Assembly: GCA_903789635.1 (NCBI GenBank)
Contig: CAIFEY010000002.1
Span: 99,587 to 163,586, forward strand
DNA from: an uncultured Eubacteriaceae bacterium
GTDB taxonomy: Bacteria; Bacillota; Clostridia; Peptostreptococcales; Anaerovoracaceae
Length of the DNA stretch: 64,000 nt
Reading direction: 5' to 3'
Part shown: in pieces, positions 9,280 to 17,320 of the stretch
Layout of the letters: each line of letters begins with the position of its first letter
Numbering within the stretch: position 1 is the stretch's first letter
The notes under the pieces: generated by a model
What the model saw: the letters and a program-made list of their open reading frames with translations, nothing else
Databases searched by the model: none
Told to the model about the DNA's origin: nothing
Program-made: the position numbers and the translations under genes

Positions 9280-10005
9280 ATGGAAATGGGAATGAGTGTG
9301 ATGACGGTGGTCATGAAGGCGCTCGCCGGGGTGCTGGTGGGCATCCTGATGGGCAACGGCGCGGTGTACCTCTTCAACCGCATGCCGGCGAAGTGGTTCG
9401 CCGACTACGGGGAGGAGCCCTGCGAGGAGCTGCTGAACCAGGACGGGCAGAGGCTGAAGAGCTATCCGTGGAAGTTCGTGTTCTCTATGCTCTTTGCCGC
9501 CATCGCCGTCTACGGGTTCGCCCGGGACTGGCGCTACGCAATCGCGGTGCTCTGCATCCTCTGGATCCTGCTGGAGATTGCGGTGGGCGACCAGAAATAC
9601 CGGATCATCTCCGACGAGCTCGTGATCCTGCTCGCGGTCAGCAGCATCGGCATGGCGCGCTACGTGAACGGCTGGAAGGATATGCTGATGGGGGCCCTCG
9701 CGGGGTTCCTGATCATGGGCTTCGGCGCGCTGATCGGCAGGATGGCGTACCACAAGCCGGCGGTCGGCGGGGGCGACATCAAGCTCTTCGCGGCAGTCGG
9801 CCTCACGGGCGGCCTGTACGGGATGTTCGCGGTGTTTATCCTGACGGCGCTGCTCTCCGCCGGGCACCTCGTGTACCGGATCGCGCGGCGTACGGCCAGG
9901 AAGGGACAGGCGGTCCCGATGGCGCCGTACGTGTTCGTCTCGGCGCTGATTTACTTCCTCTTCCTGCACGACTACATGGGAATCTGGCTGCAGACGTGGA
10001 TCTAG
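9280..10005 (+). CDS. A24-family prepilin peptidase (orphan)
   Basis: This ~241-residue membrane protein has seven or eight hydrophobic stretches. The two catalytic aspartate motifs of A24 peptidases are visible: VGDQKYRIISDELV and GGGDIKLFAAVGL, with the late MAPYVFVSAL segment. The family cleaves type IV prepilin leaders at the membrane. The N-terminal zinc/methylase domain of classical PilD is missing, as in short TadV/CpaA-like members. No pilin, ATPase or Tad gene is nearby, so the substrate is unknown. The start was moved from 9232 to ATG 9280 (AGGAG 4 bases upstream); ATG 9286 is also possible. A terminator precedes it, implying its own promoter. Confidence 0.8.
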   Translation: MEMGMSVMTVVMKALAGVLVGILMGNGAVYLFNRMPAKWFADYGEEPCEELLNQDGQRLKSYPWKFVFSMLFAAIAVYGFARDWRYAIAVLCILWILLEIAVGDQKYRIISDELVILLAVSSIGMARYVNGWKDMLMGALAGFLIMGFGALIGRMAYHKPAVGGGDIKLFAAVGLTGGLYGMFAVFILTALLSAGHLVYRIARRTARKGQAVPMAPYVFVSALIYFLFLHDYMGIWLQTWI

Positions 10006-10135
10006 TCTGAAAATGGCCGGGGGCGTGGATTTAAGAAACACAGAATAGCCGCATGGGACGTTTTATGATAAAATAAAGAATAGGTTTTTGCGCCCATCAG
10101 GCGGGAAGCCGAGTAAAGTGATAAAGGAAATTAGA

Positions 10136-10435
10136 ATGATTACAGGAAAACAGAGAAGCTATTTAAAGGGGCTGGCGCAGAAGCTGGACCCGACCGTATA
10201 CATCGGCAAGGCCGGGCTGACGGAGACAGTCGTGCGCTCGATCAGCGAGAAGCTCGACGCGTCCGAGCTGGTGAAGGTGAAGATCCAGGAGGGATGCACG
10301 CTGAGCCCTAAGGAGACGTGCCAGAAGCTCTCCGAGGAACTTAACGCCGAGTTCGTGCAGGCGATCGGCCGCAAGTTCGTGCTGTACCGCCAGGCTGCGA
10401 ATAAGGAGAAGAGAAAGATCTTTCTCCCGCGTTAG
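10136..10435 (+). CDS. yhbY: YhbY-family CRM-domain RNA-binding protein
   Basis: This 99-residue protein has the CRM fold that associates with pre-50S ribosomal particles. Typical features are MITGKQRSYLKGLAQKLDPTVYIGKAGLT, the GxxG-like loop and the end IGRKFVLYRQ. The track start (TTG 10088) adds 16 extra residues; ATG 10136 with AAGGA 7 bases upstream gives the standard length. It lies between the prepilin peptidase and truA. Confidence 0.93.
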   Translation: MITGKQRSYLKGLAQKLDPTVYIGKAGLTETVVRSISEKLDASELVKVKIQEGCTLSPKETCQKLSEELNAEFVQAIGRKFVLYRQAANKEKRKIFLPR

Positions 10436-10550
10436 GGGAACACGGACGACAGAGGTCAGAGAACAGATAATCGAAAATATCAGCGAAAATATTAGATATC
10501 AGATATTAATAACAGAAGGCTCGGAGGCTCGGGCAGGAAGGAATGTGCGC

Positions 10551-11420
10551 ATGACGGTCCGAAATGTGCTCCTGACAATGGAATACGACGGGACGAGGTT
10601 CTGCGGGTGGCAGCGCCAGCCGAACGTCCGGACCGTGCAGGGCCTCCTGGAGGAGACGCTGAGCCGCGTGCTGGGCTTTCCGGTGACGGTCGACGGGACG
10701 AGCCGGACGGATGCGGGCGTGCATGCGCTGGGACAAAGAGCGACGTTTCAGGGAGACTATGGTCTGCCGGTAGAGAAGATTCCGCTGGTCGTCAACCGGA
10801 TCCTGAACGGGCGCACCCCGGCACCCGGGGAGAACAGCGACCTCAGGATCGTCAGCGCGGAGGAGGTTCCGCCGGAATTCCACGCGCGCTACCAGTGCGT
10901 CGGCAAGACGTATGTATACAAGATCTGGAACGCAGAGCAGATGCCGGTCTTTGTCCGCAACTATTACTGTCACACGGAGAGGCCTCTGGACGTCTCCGCG
11001 ATGAGGGACGCGGCCGGGCGGATGGTCGGGGAGCACGATTTCCAGTGCTTCCAGGCGACGGGGTCCAACCCGAGGCTGACGACGGTCCGGACGATATTCG
11101 GCCTGACCGTGAACGCGGCCTCTCTCGCGGCGGGCATCGGCCAGGTCATAGAGATCGAGGTGACCGGCGACGGGTTCCTCTACAACATGGTCAGGATCAT
11201 CGCGGGGACGCTGATCGAGGCGGGCCTGCACAGGATGGACCCGAAAGCGGTGGACGGCATCATCGCCTCCGGCGACCGTCAGAACGCGGGGCCGACGGCG
11301 CCGCCGCAGGGACTGTATTTAAAGGAAATTTACTACGACCCCGCGCGGATGCGCGCGTGTGCGGAAGGGCACGCGGAGGAGCAGGACGCGGATGAGGCGG
11401 AAGAGAGTTTAGAGAAGTAA
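10551..11420 (+). CDS. truA: tRNA pseudouridine(38-40) synthase TruA
   Basis: This 289-residue enzyme isomerises uridines 38-40 in tRNA anticodon stems. MEYDGTRFCGWQRQPNVRTVQ and the catalytic aspartate motif GTSRTDAGVHALGQ are clear, as are HDFQCFQATGS and GDGFLYNMVRIIAGTL near the C terminus. ATG 10551 is preferred over the track GTG 10545 because AAGGA sits 8 bases before it. The C-terminal ~25 residues are acidic and not conserved. It is 22 bases from the dCMP deaminase, so they are probably cotranscribed. Confidence 0.95.
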   Translation: MTVRNVLLTMEYDGTRFCGWQRQPNVRTVQGLLEETLSRVLGFPVTVDGTSRTDAGVHALGQRATFQGDYGLPVEKIPLVVNRILNGRTPAPGENSDLRIVSAEEVPPEFHARYQCVGKTYVYKIWNAEQMPVFVRNYYCHTERPLDVSAMRDAAGRMVGEHDFQCFQATGSNPRLTTVRTIFGLTVNAASLAAGIGQVIEIEVTGDGFLYNMVRIIAGTLIEAGLHRMDPKAVDGIIASGDRQNAGPTAPPQGLYLKEIYYDPARMRACAEGHAEEQDADEAEESLEK

Positions 11421-11441
11421 TCGGCAGGAAATGAGGATAAT

Positions 11442-11939
11442 ATGGCGGATCGTGAATTTATCGACAACAGGATGTCCTGGGATGAATATTTTATGCAGAT
11501 GGCGGAGCTGACCTCCAAGCGGTCGACCTGCCTGCGCCGCTGCGTCGGGGCCGTGATCGTGAAGGACAAGCACGTCATCGCGACCGGCTACAACGGCGCG
11601 CCTAAGGGACTCAAGCACTGCGGCGAGCTGGGCGGCTGCCTGCGAGAGAAGCTGCACGTGCCTTCCGGCCAGCGCCACGAGCTCTGCCGCGCGCTCCACG
11701 CCGAGCAGAACGCGATCATCCAGGCGGCGACGCTGGGTCAGAGCATCGAGGGCGGGACGATCTACATCACGAACAGCCCGTGCAGCATCTGCGCCAAGAT
11801 GATTATCAACGCGGGGCTGAAGAGGATCGTCGTCCGCGAGGGCTACCCGGACGAGCTGTCTAAGGAGATCCTTGAGGAGGCACAGATGGACATCGAGTAC
11901 CTGCCGAAAGAAGAGGTGACGGAACATGGAGATCACTAA
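11442..11939 (+). CDS. comEB: dCMP deaminase (ComEB family)
   Basis: This 165-residue zinc enzyme converts dCMP to dUMP for dTTP synthesis. The catalytic zinc site is ALHAEQNAI plus PCSICAKM. A second set of Cys/His ([16 protein letters not shown]) matches the structural zinc site of dCMP deaminases. It overlaps the next gene by 14 bases, so the two are translationally coupled; this deaminase-transferase order is familiar from Firmicutes genomes. The gene name is by analogy only; no competence genes are nearby. Confidence 0.9.
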   Translation: MADREFIDNRMSWDEYFMQMAELTSKRSTCLRRCVGAVIVKDKHVIATGYNGAPKGLKHCGELGGCLREKLHVPSGQRHELCRALHAEQNAIIQAATLGQSIEGGTIYITNSPCSICAKMIINAGLKRIVVREGYPDELSKEILEEAQMDIEYLPKEEVTEHGDH

Positions 11940-13041
11940 GCTGACAGTCCTGCTGCTGTTCGGGCTCTCGTTCCTGATCTCCGCAGCGGCGACACCGGTC
12001 GCGAGGTATATCGCGCCTAAGATCGGTGCCATGGACATCCCTAAGGATTCCCGCAGGATGCACCACCATCCCATCCCGCGCTTCGGCGGCATGGCGATGT
12101 TCCTCGGGACGATCATCCCGCTTTTGATTTTTCAGCACGACAATCCTAAGATGATCGCGGCCGCGATCGGCGGCTGCATGGTCTATGTGCTCGGCGTCTT
12201 TGACGACCTGAAGAACCTGTCCGCCAGGCTGAAATTCGTCATCGAGCTCCTGATCGCTACGCTGATGTACGCGATGGGGCTGCGCATCGAGCTGATCTCC
12301 AACTACTTCGGAGAGGGCAACCTGCGGTTCGGGACGGCGGTCTGCTTCATCGTCACGGTGCTCTGGATCGTGGGCATCACGAACACGATCAACCTCGTGG
12401 ACGGCCTGGACGGCCTCGCCGCGGGCGTCGCGATGATCGCAGCCCTGACGATCGCCTACGTCGCCTATATTCACGGCGACACCTACGGCATGATCCCGGT
12501 CTGCTGCGCGATGATCGCCCTCGCGGGAAGCTGCGCGGGCTTTCTGCCGTACAACTTCTACCCGGCGAGCATCTTCATGGGGGACAGCGGATCGCTGTTC
12601 CTGGGCTTCATGATCGCGTCCATGTCGGTCGTCGGCCCGCTGAAGCGATCCACGTTCATCGCAGTCGTCATCCCGGTCATCGTGCTCGGCGTGCCGATCT
12701 TCGACACGATGTTCGCGATCTTCAGAAGATGGGTCAACCACCGCCCGATCATGGAGGCAGACAAAGGCCACCTGCACCATCACCTGATGGCGTCCGGATT
12801 CGGCCAGAGGCGCGCGGTCCTGATGCTCTACGGGATCAGCGGCATCATGGGAATGGCCGCCGTGCTGATCAGCCGCGAGCTGATCAAGGACGCCGTCGTC
12901 CTGATGTGCATCGCCGCAATCTACCTGTACGTCTTCCTGACGGATCCGAACCAGAAGCTGCCGCACATCAAGGCGGTCGACACCAACCGCGAGGAGAAGC
13001 AGCAGGAACGGCTCGGGAAGCGGGACGGAACCGAACGGTAG
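11926..13041 (+). CDS. tagO: Undecaprenyl-phosphate GlcNAc-1-phosphate transferase (WecA/TagO-type)
   Basis: This 371-residue polytopic membrane enzyme transfers a sugar-1-phosphate to undecaprenyl phosphate, the first step of teichoic acid or other envelope glycopolymers. Motifs in order are [35 protein letters not shown] (Asp-rich catalytic site), [11 protein letters not shown] and [14 protein letters not shown]. About 10-11 transmembrane segments are evident. The C-terminal ~30 residues are charged and variable. It could be named wecA or tagO; the polymer it serves is not encoded in this window. Confidence 0.93.
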   Translation: MEITKLTVLLLFGLSFLISAAATPVARYIAPKIGAMDIPKDSRRMHHHPIPRFGGMAMFLGTIIPLLIFQHDNPKMIAAAIGGCMVYVLGVFDDLKNLSARLKFVIELLIATLMYAMGLRIELISNYFGEGNLRFGTAVCFIVTVLWIVGITNTINLVDGLDGLAAGVAMIAALTIAYVAYIHGDTYGMIPVCCAMIALAGSCAGFLPYNFYPASIFMGDSGSLFLGFMIASMSVVGPLKRSTFIAVVIPVIVLGVPIFDTMFAIFRRWVNHRPIMEADKGHLHHHLMASGFGQRRAVLMLYGISGIMGMAAVLISRELIKDAVVLMCIAAIYLYVFLTDPNQKLPHIKAVDTNREEKQQERLGKRDGTER

Positions 13042-13150
13042 CGAACGGAATCGAACGGCAGCGCAGCCCAAGTCTAGTGACTTAAGTCATGATTGTAATG
13101 TACATTGATACAAGCAGATGTTGTCTATTGTTTCACAAAGTCCTGAAGAG

Positions 13151-13180
13151 ATTATTAAACGATACTTAAGAGATATTAAG
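13151..13180. promoter_or_regulatory. Phased TTAA direct repeats upstream of the transglycosylase gene
   Basis: Three near-identical decamers (TATTAAACGA, TACTTAAGAGA, TATTAAGAAA) place TTAA at 13155, 13166 and 13176, that is 10-11 bases apart, one helical turn. Further TTAA-type copies lie at 13284 and 13303, next to the -10 element of the following gene. OmpR/PhoB-type response regulators bind such phased direct repeats. No regulator gene is adjacent, so the assignment is inference. Confidence 0.4.
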
Positions 13181-13214
13181 AAAAATTGAATACAACTGTG
13201 ATTGAATAACTATG

Positions 13215-13257
13215 AACAGCCTGATTTGTTGTTGTACGACAACAAATCAGGCTGTTT
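13215..13257 (+). terminator. Long perfect hairpin terminator after the wecA/tagO-type gene
   Basis: AACAGCCTGATTTGTTGT (13215-13232) and its exact complement (13239-13256) form an 18-bp perfect stem with a 6-base loop, followed by TTTCTC. The U-tract is short but the stem is very stable. It separates the tagO-type operon from the next promoter. Confidence 0.75.
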
Positions 13258-13280
13258 CTCTGTGAAGAAACTGTGAAGGA

Positions 13281-13322
13281 TACTTAATAACTAAAGAATT
13301 GCTTAAGAATCCCGGTTATAAT
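13281..13322 (+). promoter_or_regulatory. Predicted regulated promoter of the transglycosylase gene
   Basis: A perfect TATAAT at 13317-13322 has no matching -35 at 16-18 bases, but TTAA repeats at 13284-13287 and 13303-13306 lie where an activator would bind. The leader to the ATG at 13478 is ~150 bases with no obvious structure. With the repeats at 13151-13180 this suggests positive control. Confidence 0.45.
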
Positions 13323-13477
13323 AGGTGCATATCAAGAGCGAATGCGCGATGCGATATTAATTAGAAAGAATGAAGATGTCCGGCACAGCCAGTCAGGCAG
13401 CGCCGGCCAATATAAACAGTAAGAATGATCGATACAATCAACGATCAAAACGAAAGAAACGATAGGAGTGTTTACTG

Positions 13478-14038
13478 ATGATATCTTGTATGAAAAAAAT
13501 AACCGTTGGCCTGCTGATTGCGGCGTCGATTCTGTTTATGGCAGGATTCGGCATGCAGGCACACGCCGCGTCGTCTAAGATTAACGGTTATGCGGCTTAC
13601 ATGAGGACACAGAACTCCTCCCTGACCACGGCCAAGTCCACCAAACTTGCGAGGACTTACGTGAAGTACGCGAAGGCGTACAATGTCAATGCGAAGGTTC
13701 TGATGGCGATGTCCCAGTGCGAGAGCAGATTCTACGAGCGTGCATACAACCCTGCCGGCTACTATGGCATCATGCAGACGACCGCACAGCTCGGAAGACT
13801 GTACGCAGGCGTATCGTCCAACAAGCTGCTGAAGGCCAAGTACAGCATCAAGACCGGAGCCGCCTACCTGTCCTACAACCTCCGTTACTTCAACGGAAAC
13901 TACACCAAGGCGATCACCGGATACTGCGCGGGCACAGGCGCTGCAGCTGCAGGAGCATCCACGGCACCGGCCAGGCTGCGTCTCGCGATCAAGTCGAACA
14001 TCGACAGCTTCATGGTCCGCAACGGATATTCGAAGTAA
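13478..14038 (+). CDS. Secreted lytic transglycosylase-like (SLT/GEWL-fold) protein
   Basis: This 186-residue protein has a signal peptide (MKKITVGLLIAASILFMAGFGMQAHA, with cleavage probably after AHA). The mature part has an SLT/goose-lysozyme-like core: MSQCESRFYERAYNPAGYYGIMQTT, with the Glu of CESRF as the likely catalytic acid and the GIMQ signature, then NLRYFNGNYTKAITGYCAG. Such enzymes cut peptidoglycan outside the cell. AGGAG 9 bases before ATG 13478 supports the start. It is a single-gene unit with its own promoter and terminator. Whether it acts on its own wall or on competitors cannot be told. Confidence 0.85.
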   Translation: MISCMKKITVGLLIAASILFMAGFGMQAHAASSKINGYAAYMRTQNSSLTTAKSTKLARTYVKYAKAYNVNAKVLMAMSQCESRFYERAYNPAGYYGIMQTTAQLGRLYAGVSSNKLLKAKYSIKTGAAYLSYNLRYFNGNYTKAITGYCAGTGAAAAGASTAPARLRLAIKSNIDSFMVRNGYSK

Positions 14039-14095
14039 GCAGTCAAGATACGATCAATAAGAACGATCAAGAAAATTAAATAAGTCCAATTCATA

Positions 14096-14180
14096 CCGGT
14101 ATCCCCCGCGGGAAGTTTCCTTTTGTACGAGTTTTCCCTTTTCTTTCTTCAAAATGTGAGACGCGGGGGATATGGACCGG
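14096..14180 (+). other. Long-range inverted repeat, candidate structured RNA
   Basis: TATCCCCCGCG (14100-14110) pairs perfectly with CGCGGGGGATA (14162-14172) across a 51-base pyrimidine-rich loop; CCGG (14096-14099) and CCGG (14177-14180) can extend it past a 4-base bulge. Within the loop TTTTG (14121) can pair with CAAAA (14150). It lies between the transglycosylase stop and a strong terminator, so it could be a 3' UTR structure or a small RNA. I do not recognise the family. Confidence 0.4.
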
Positions 14181-14186
14181 GATTAC

Positions 14187-14213
14187 GAGGCTGCTTCGGC
14201 GGCCTCTTTTTTT
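14187..14213 (+). terminator. Strong intrinsic terminator after the transglycosylase gene
   Basis: GAGGCTGC and GCGGCCTC (one G-U pair) close on a TTCG tetraloop, followed by seven T residues. This is a textbook terminator. Confidence 0.92.
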
Positions 14214-14272
14214 ATTCTGCCGGTTCGGCGGATCGGATCGATTAATGATCCCAAGGCGCTCGCCGGTTGGGT

Positions 14273-14301
14273 TTGCGATTGCAGGATATAGATGATAAAA
14301 T
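14273..14301 (+). promoter_or_regulatory. Predicted sigma-A promoter for mtnA
   Basis: TTGCGA (14273-14278), 17 bases, TAAAAT (14296-14301). Transcription would start near 14308, exactly at the 5' strand of the leader stem described in the next entry. Confidence 0.6.
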
Positions 14302-14306
14302 AATAT

Positions 14307-14400
14307 CCACGCAGGCCTTCAATAGATTGCGGACTGCGCACAAAAATGAAATCCAGCAGGCGTGGCGGGAGACGTTCGTCTTCCTGCCGGGCTGCTTTTT
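14307..14400 (+). promoter_or_regulatory. Candidate attenuator or riboswitch leader of mtnA
   Basis: A terminator-like hairpin lies inside the leader: AGCAG (14355-14359) and GGCGGGA-GAC (14364-14373) pair with GTC-TCCTGCC (14378-14388) and CTGCT (14392-14396), ending in a T5 tract, 25 bases before the start codon. At the 5' end CCACGC (14307-14312) is complementary to GCGTGG (14360-14365), which overlaps the terminator's left arm, so the two folds are mutually exclusive. That is the layout of a transcription attenuator. It does not resemble SAM-I, T-box or any riboswitch I know. The folding is by eye only. Confidence 0.45.
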
Positions 14401-14424
14401 GTCATCGAAGGGGAAGTGACGACA

Positions 14425-15525
14425 GTGAATTTTGAGACACTTTCATTCCGCGGCGGAAAACTGGTCATCCTCGACCAGACCCTGCTGCCGAATGAGGAGA
14501 AGTATGTGGAATTGAGGACAAAGGAAGAAGTCTACGACGCAATCAAGCGGCTGATGGTACGCGGGGCGCCTGCGATCGGCGACGCGGCAGGCTACGGCCT
14601 CTACGTCAGTGTCAGGGGCAGTGAGGCCTCTGATCTGGCTGCGTTCCGGGGCGAGGTCCTGGAAACGGCGGAATACCTGAATTCCTCCCGCCCGACTGCG
14701 GTCAACCTGAGCTGGGCGCTGAAGCGCATGCTCTCCCGTCTCGACGCATACATTGCCGATGCGGAGAAGAGCGATGGCAGCGGAACCAGCAGCGAGACGG
14801 CCGATGATAAATCCGGCGTGGAGGGGGCCAAGCAGGCCCTCCTGAGCGAGGCGGACGCGATCTTTAATGAAGACGTCGAATCCTGCCGCCGCATGGGCGA
14901 GCACGGCCTGACGCTCCTGAAGCCGGGCATGGGCATCCTGACGCACTGCAACGCCGGAGCGCTCGCGACGGCGCGCTACGGGACCTGTCTCTCCCCGGTC
15001 TACCTGGGCGAGGAGCAGGGCTACGGCTTCCATGTATTCGCCGACGAGACGAGGCCGCTGCTGCAGGGCGCGCGCCTGACCTCCTGGGAGCTGAAGAAGG
15101 CCGGTGTCGACGTCACGCTGATCTGCGACAACATGGCGGCATCCGCGATGAGGCGCGGCTGGATCGACGCGGTGGTCGTCGGCTGCGACCGGATGGCGGC
15201 GAACGGCGACGGCGCCAATAAGATCGGGACGTTCCAGGTCGCGATCATGGCCAGGGAGTACGGCATCCCGTTCTACATGTTCGTTCCGACCTCGACGATC
15301 GACCTTGAGACCGACAGCGGCGACGACATCGTCATCGAGGAGCGTGACGGCGAGGAGATCTATAAGATGTGGTACGAGAAGCCGATGGCGCCGGAGGGCG
15401 TGAAGACGTTCAACCCGTCCTTTGACGTCACCGACCACAAGTTCATCACTGCCGTCGTGACGGAGAAGGGCATCGCGCGCCCGCCGTACACCGAGAGCCT
15501 CAGGAGACTGGTTCATGAGCTATAA
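14425..15525 (+). CDS. mtnA: S-methyl-5-thioribose-1-phosphate isomerase (MtnA family)
   Basis: This ~366-residue aldose-ketose isomerase belongs to the eIF2B-like family. Visible features are the VRGAPAIGDAAGYGLY sugar-phosphate site, the catalytic cysteine in ILTHCNAGALAT and the catalytic aspartate in VVGCDRMAANGDGANKIGT. Residues ~105-135 hold a variable insert. The start is uncertain: GTG 14425 fits the conserved N terminus (NFETLSFRGGKLVILDQTLLP); the track start at 14362 falls within the predicted leader hairpin. No other methionine-salvage gene is adjacent, so a role on a different phosphosugar remains possible. It overlaps scpA by 11 bases. Confidence 0.88.
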   Translation: MNFETLSFRGGKLVILDQTLLPNEEKYVELRTKEEVYDAIKRLMVRGAPAIGDAAGYGLYVSVRGSEASDLAAFRGEVLETAEYLNSSRPTAVNLSWALKRMLSRLDAYIADAEKSDGSGTSSETADDKSGVEGAKQALLSEADAIFNEDVESCRRMGEHGLTLLKPGMGILTHCNAGALATARYGTCLSPVYLGEEQGYGFHVFADETRPLLQGARLTSWELKKAGVDVTLICDNMAASAMRRGWIDAVVVGCDRMAANGDGANKIGTFQVAIMAREYGIPFYMFVPTSTIDLETDSGDDIVIEERDGEEIYKMWYEKPMAPEGVKTFNPSFDVTDHKFITAVVTEKGIARPPYTESLRRLVHEL

Positions 15526-16336
15526 GGTCAGCCTGCCGGTGTTCGAGGGTCCGTTCGACCTCCTCGTCTACCTGATTGAGAGCGCGGAGATGAGCATCTA
15601 CGACATCCGCATCTCCGAGATCACCGAGCAGTACCTGGCCTACCTGAAACAGATGCGGGATTGGAACATCGAGCTCTCGTCGGAGTTCATGGTGCTCGCG
15701 GCCGAGCTGCTTAGGATCAAGTCGGGCATGCTGCTCCCGGGGGGATCGAAAGAGGAACGGTCCCCCGGCGTCGTGAAGGAGGACCCGCGCGGGGACCTGG
15801 TCCGACAGCTGCTGGAATACAAGCGCTGCCGGGCAGCCGGGAAGGCCCTCCAGGAGCGGGAATGCGCGATGGAGGACGTGTTCACCAAGCCGCAGGAGGA
15901 CATCTCCGTGTACACCTCGCATCCGGACGAGTTCCTCCGCCTGGGCACGCAGGAATTCATCCATACCTTCTCGACCTTCCTGCACCGCAAGAAGCGCCTC
16001 GAGGACACGAGGAAGCGCTACACGACGATGCGCCGCGAGAAGGAGACGATGAGGAGCCGCATGGCGATGATCCGGGACATCTTCCTGAAGACGGACAGCG
16101 GAGACGTGCTGGACTTCCGGCAGCTCCTGCCGTCCAGAAGCCGCATCGACGCGATCGTGAGCTTCCTCGCGGTCCTGCAGATGGTCAGGAGCCAGTACCT
16201 CGACGTCACGCAGTACGGGATCTACGGCACCATCGAGGTATCCGCCGGAAGCCGCCCGCTCGACGGATTCTCACCGGAGCAGGAGGCGGACGAGGCGGAA
16301 GAGACAGAAGACGCAGAAGAGGAGGCGCTGGCGTAG
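15515..16336 (+). CDS. scpA: Segregation and condensation protein A
   Basis: This 273-residue kleisin links Smc heads with ScpB in the chromosome condensation complex. The N-terminal VFEGPFDLLVYLIESAEMSIYDI motif is diagnostic, followed by EFMVLAAELLRIKSGMLLP. The C-terminal winged-helix part (IDAIVSFLAVLQMVRSQYLDV) is present, and the last ~20 residues are acidic. It overlaps mtnA by 11 bases and precedes scpB by ~215 bases. Confidence 0.95.
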   Translation: MSYKVSLPVFEGPFDLLVYLIESAEMSIYDIRISEITEQYLAYLKQMRDWNIELSSEFMVLAAELLRIKSGMLLPGGSKEERSPGVVKEDPRGDLVRQLLEYKRCRAAGKALQERECAMEDVFTKPQEDISVYTSHPDEFLRLGTQEFIHTFSTFLHRKKRLEDTRKRYTTMRREKETMRSRMAMIRDIFLKTDSGDVLDFRQLLPSRSRIDAIVSFLAVLQMVRSQYLDVTQYGIYGTIEVSAGSRPLDGFSPEQEADEAEETEDAEEEALA

Positions 16337-16552
16337 CGCGGTGCGTGCGGCATTTGTCTTTCGCCGCCCCGACCAGGCACGTGCCGCGGTCACACCTGGA
16401 TACAGGATACATGCACGCCGGAGCGGTAAACGAGAGCCCCTGCGGACGAACGGTCGCGCGTGGAAATTGAGCGGCTGCAGTTAATCATCAAACATAGTCG
16501 CAGAGAATAGATAACATCGAGAACGAAATGGAAAACGGAAAGGAGCGGCCGC

Positions 16553-17290
16553 ATGACCGGAAGCAGAGAAATCATTAAGTCCGCGCTGGAATCCATGCTG
16601 TACGTCTGGGGCCGGCCGCTGGCCGCGAAGGACGCGGGCAGGGTCTTCGGCCTGTCGGAGCAGGAGACCGTCGAGCTGTTCCTGCAGCTGCAGGCGGAGT
16701 ACGAGAAGCGCGACAGCGGGATCAGGATCCGGAGGATCAGGAACGACTTTCAGTTCATCACCGCGCCGGAGAACGCGGAATTCATCCGCCGCCTCTGCAC
16801 GCCGGTGAAGGAGAAGCGGCTGACGCAGGCCTCGCTCGAGGTCCTCGCGATCATCGCGTACCTGCAGCCGGTGACGCGCGGACGCATCGATCAGATCAGG
16901 GGGATCAAGTGCGACCGCGTCGTCGACGGCCTGGTGGAGAAGGGGTTGGTCGAGAGCCGCGGAAGGTCGGACGGCGTCGGACGCCCGATCCTCTACGGCA
17001 CGACGGACGCGTTCCTCGCCTACATGGGCCTGGAGAGCCTGGACGAGCTCCCGGAGATCTCCGAGGAGGGAATCCTAAGAGAAGAAGCGGCGGACGGAGC
17101 CGCGCAGGACGGAGAACTGCAGGACGGCGCGGACGCTGCGGATAACGTGAAGGAGAACGATCAGCCGGCATACCAGGCAGAGGGAGAATCGCCGGAGAAT
17201 GATCAGCCGGAAGCTCAGGCAGGGGAGAAATCGCCGGAGAGCGATCTGCCGGAGAATCAGGCGTCGGAGAGTCAGAGCGAGCAGAGCTGA
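16553..17290 (+). CDS. scpB: Segregation and condensation protein B
   Basis: This 245-residue partner of ScpA and Smc has tandem winged helices at residues 1-165: IIKSALESMLYVWGRPLAAKD, KEKRLTQASLEVLAIIAYLQPVTRGRIDQIRGI and GLVESRGRSDGVGRPILYGTTDAFL. The last ~65 residues are an acidic tail with three imperfect copies of an 'E-S-P-E-N-D-Q-P-E-A-Q-A' unit, unlike typical ScpB, and likely disordered. AAGGAG precedes the ATG. Confidence 0.95.
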   Translation: MTGSREIIKSALESMLYVWGRPLAAKDAGRVFGLSEQETVELFLQLQAEYEKRDSGIRIRRIRNDFQFITAPENAEFIRRLCTPVKEKRLTQASLEVLAIIAYLQPVTRGRIDQIRGIKCDRVVDGLVEKGLVESRGRSDGVGRPILYGTTDAFLAYMGLESLDELPEISEEGILREEAADGAAQDGELQDGADAADNVKENDQPAYQAEGESPENDQPEAQAGEKSPESDLPENQASESQSEQS

Positions 17291-17320
17291 TCTGCCCGAA
17301 GGGATTACAGGGGATTGGAT

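Noticed and set aside
9280-10005. Type IV pilus or competence locus
   Set aside because: Only the prepilin peptidase is present; no pilin, ATPase or platform gene lies in the window.
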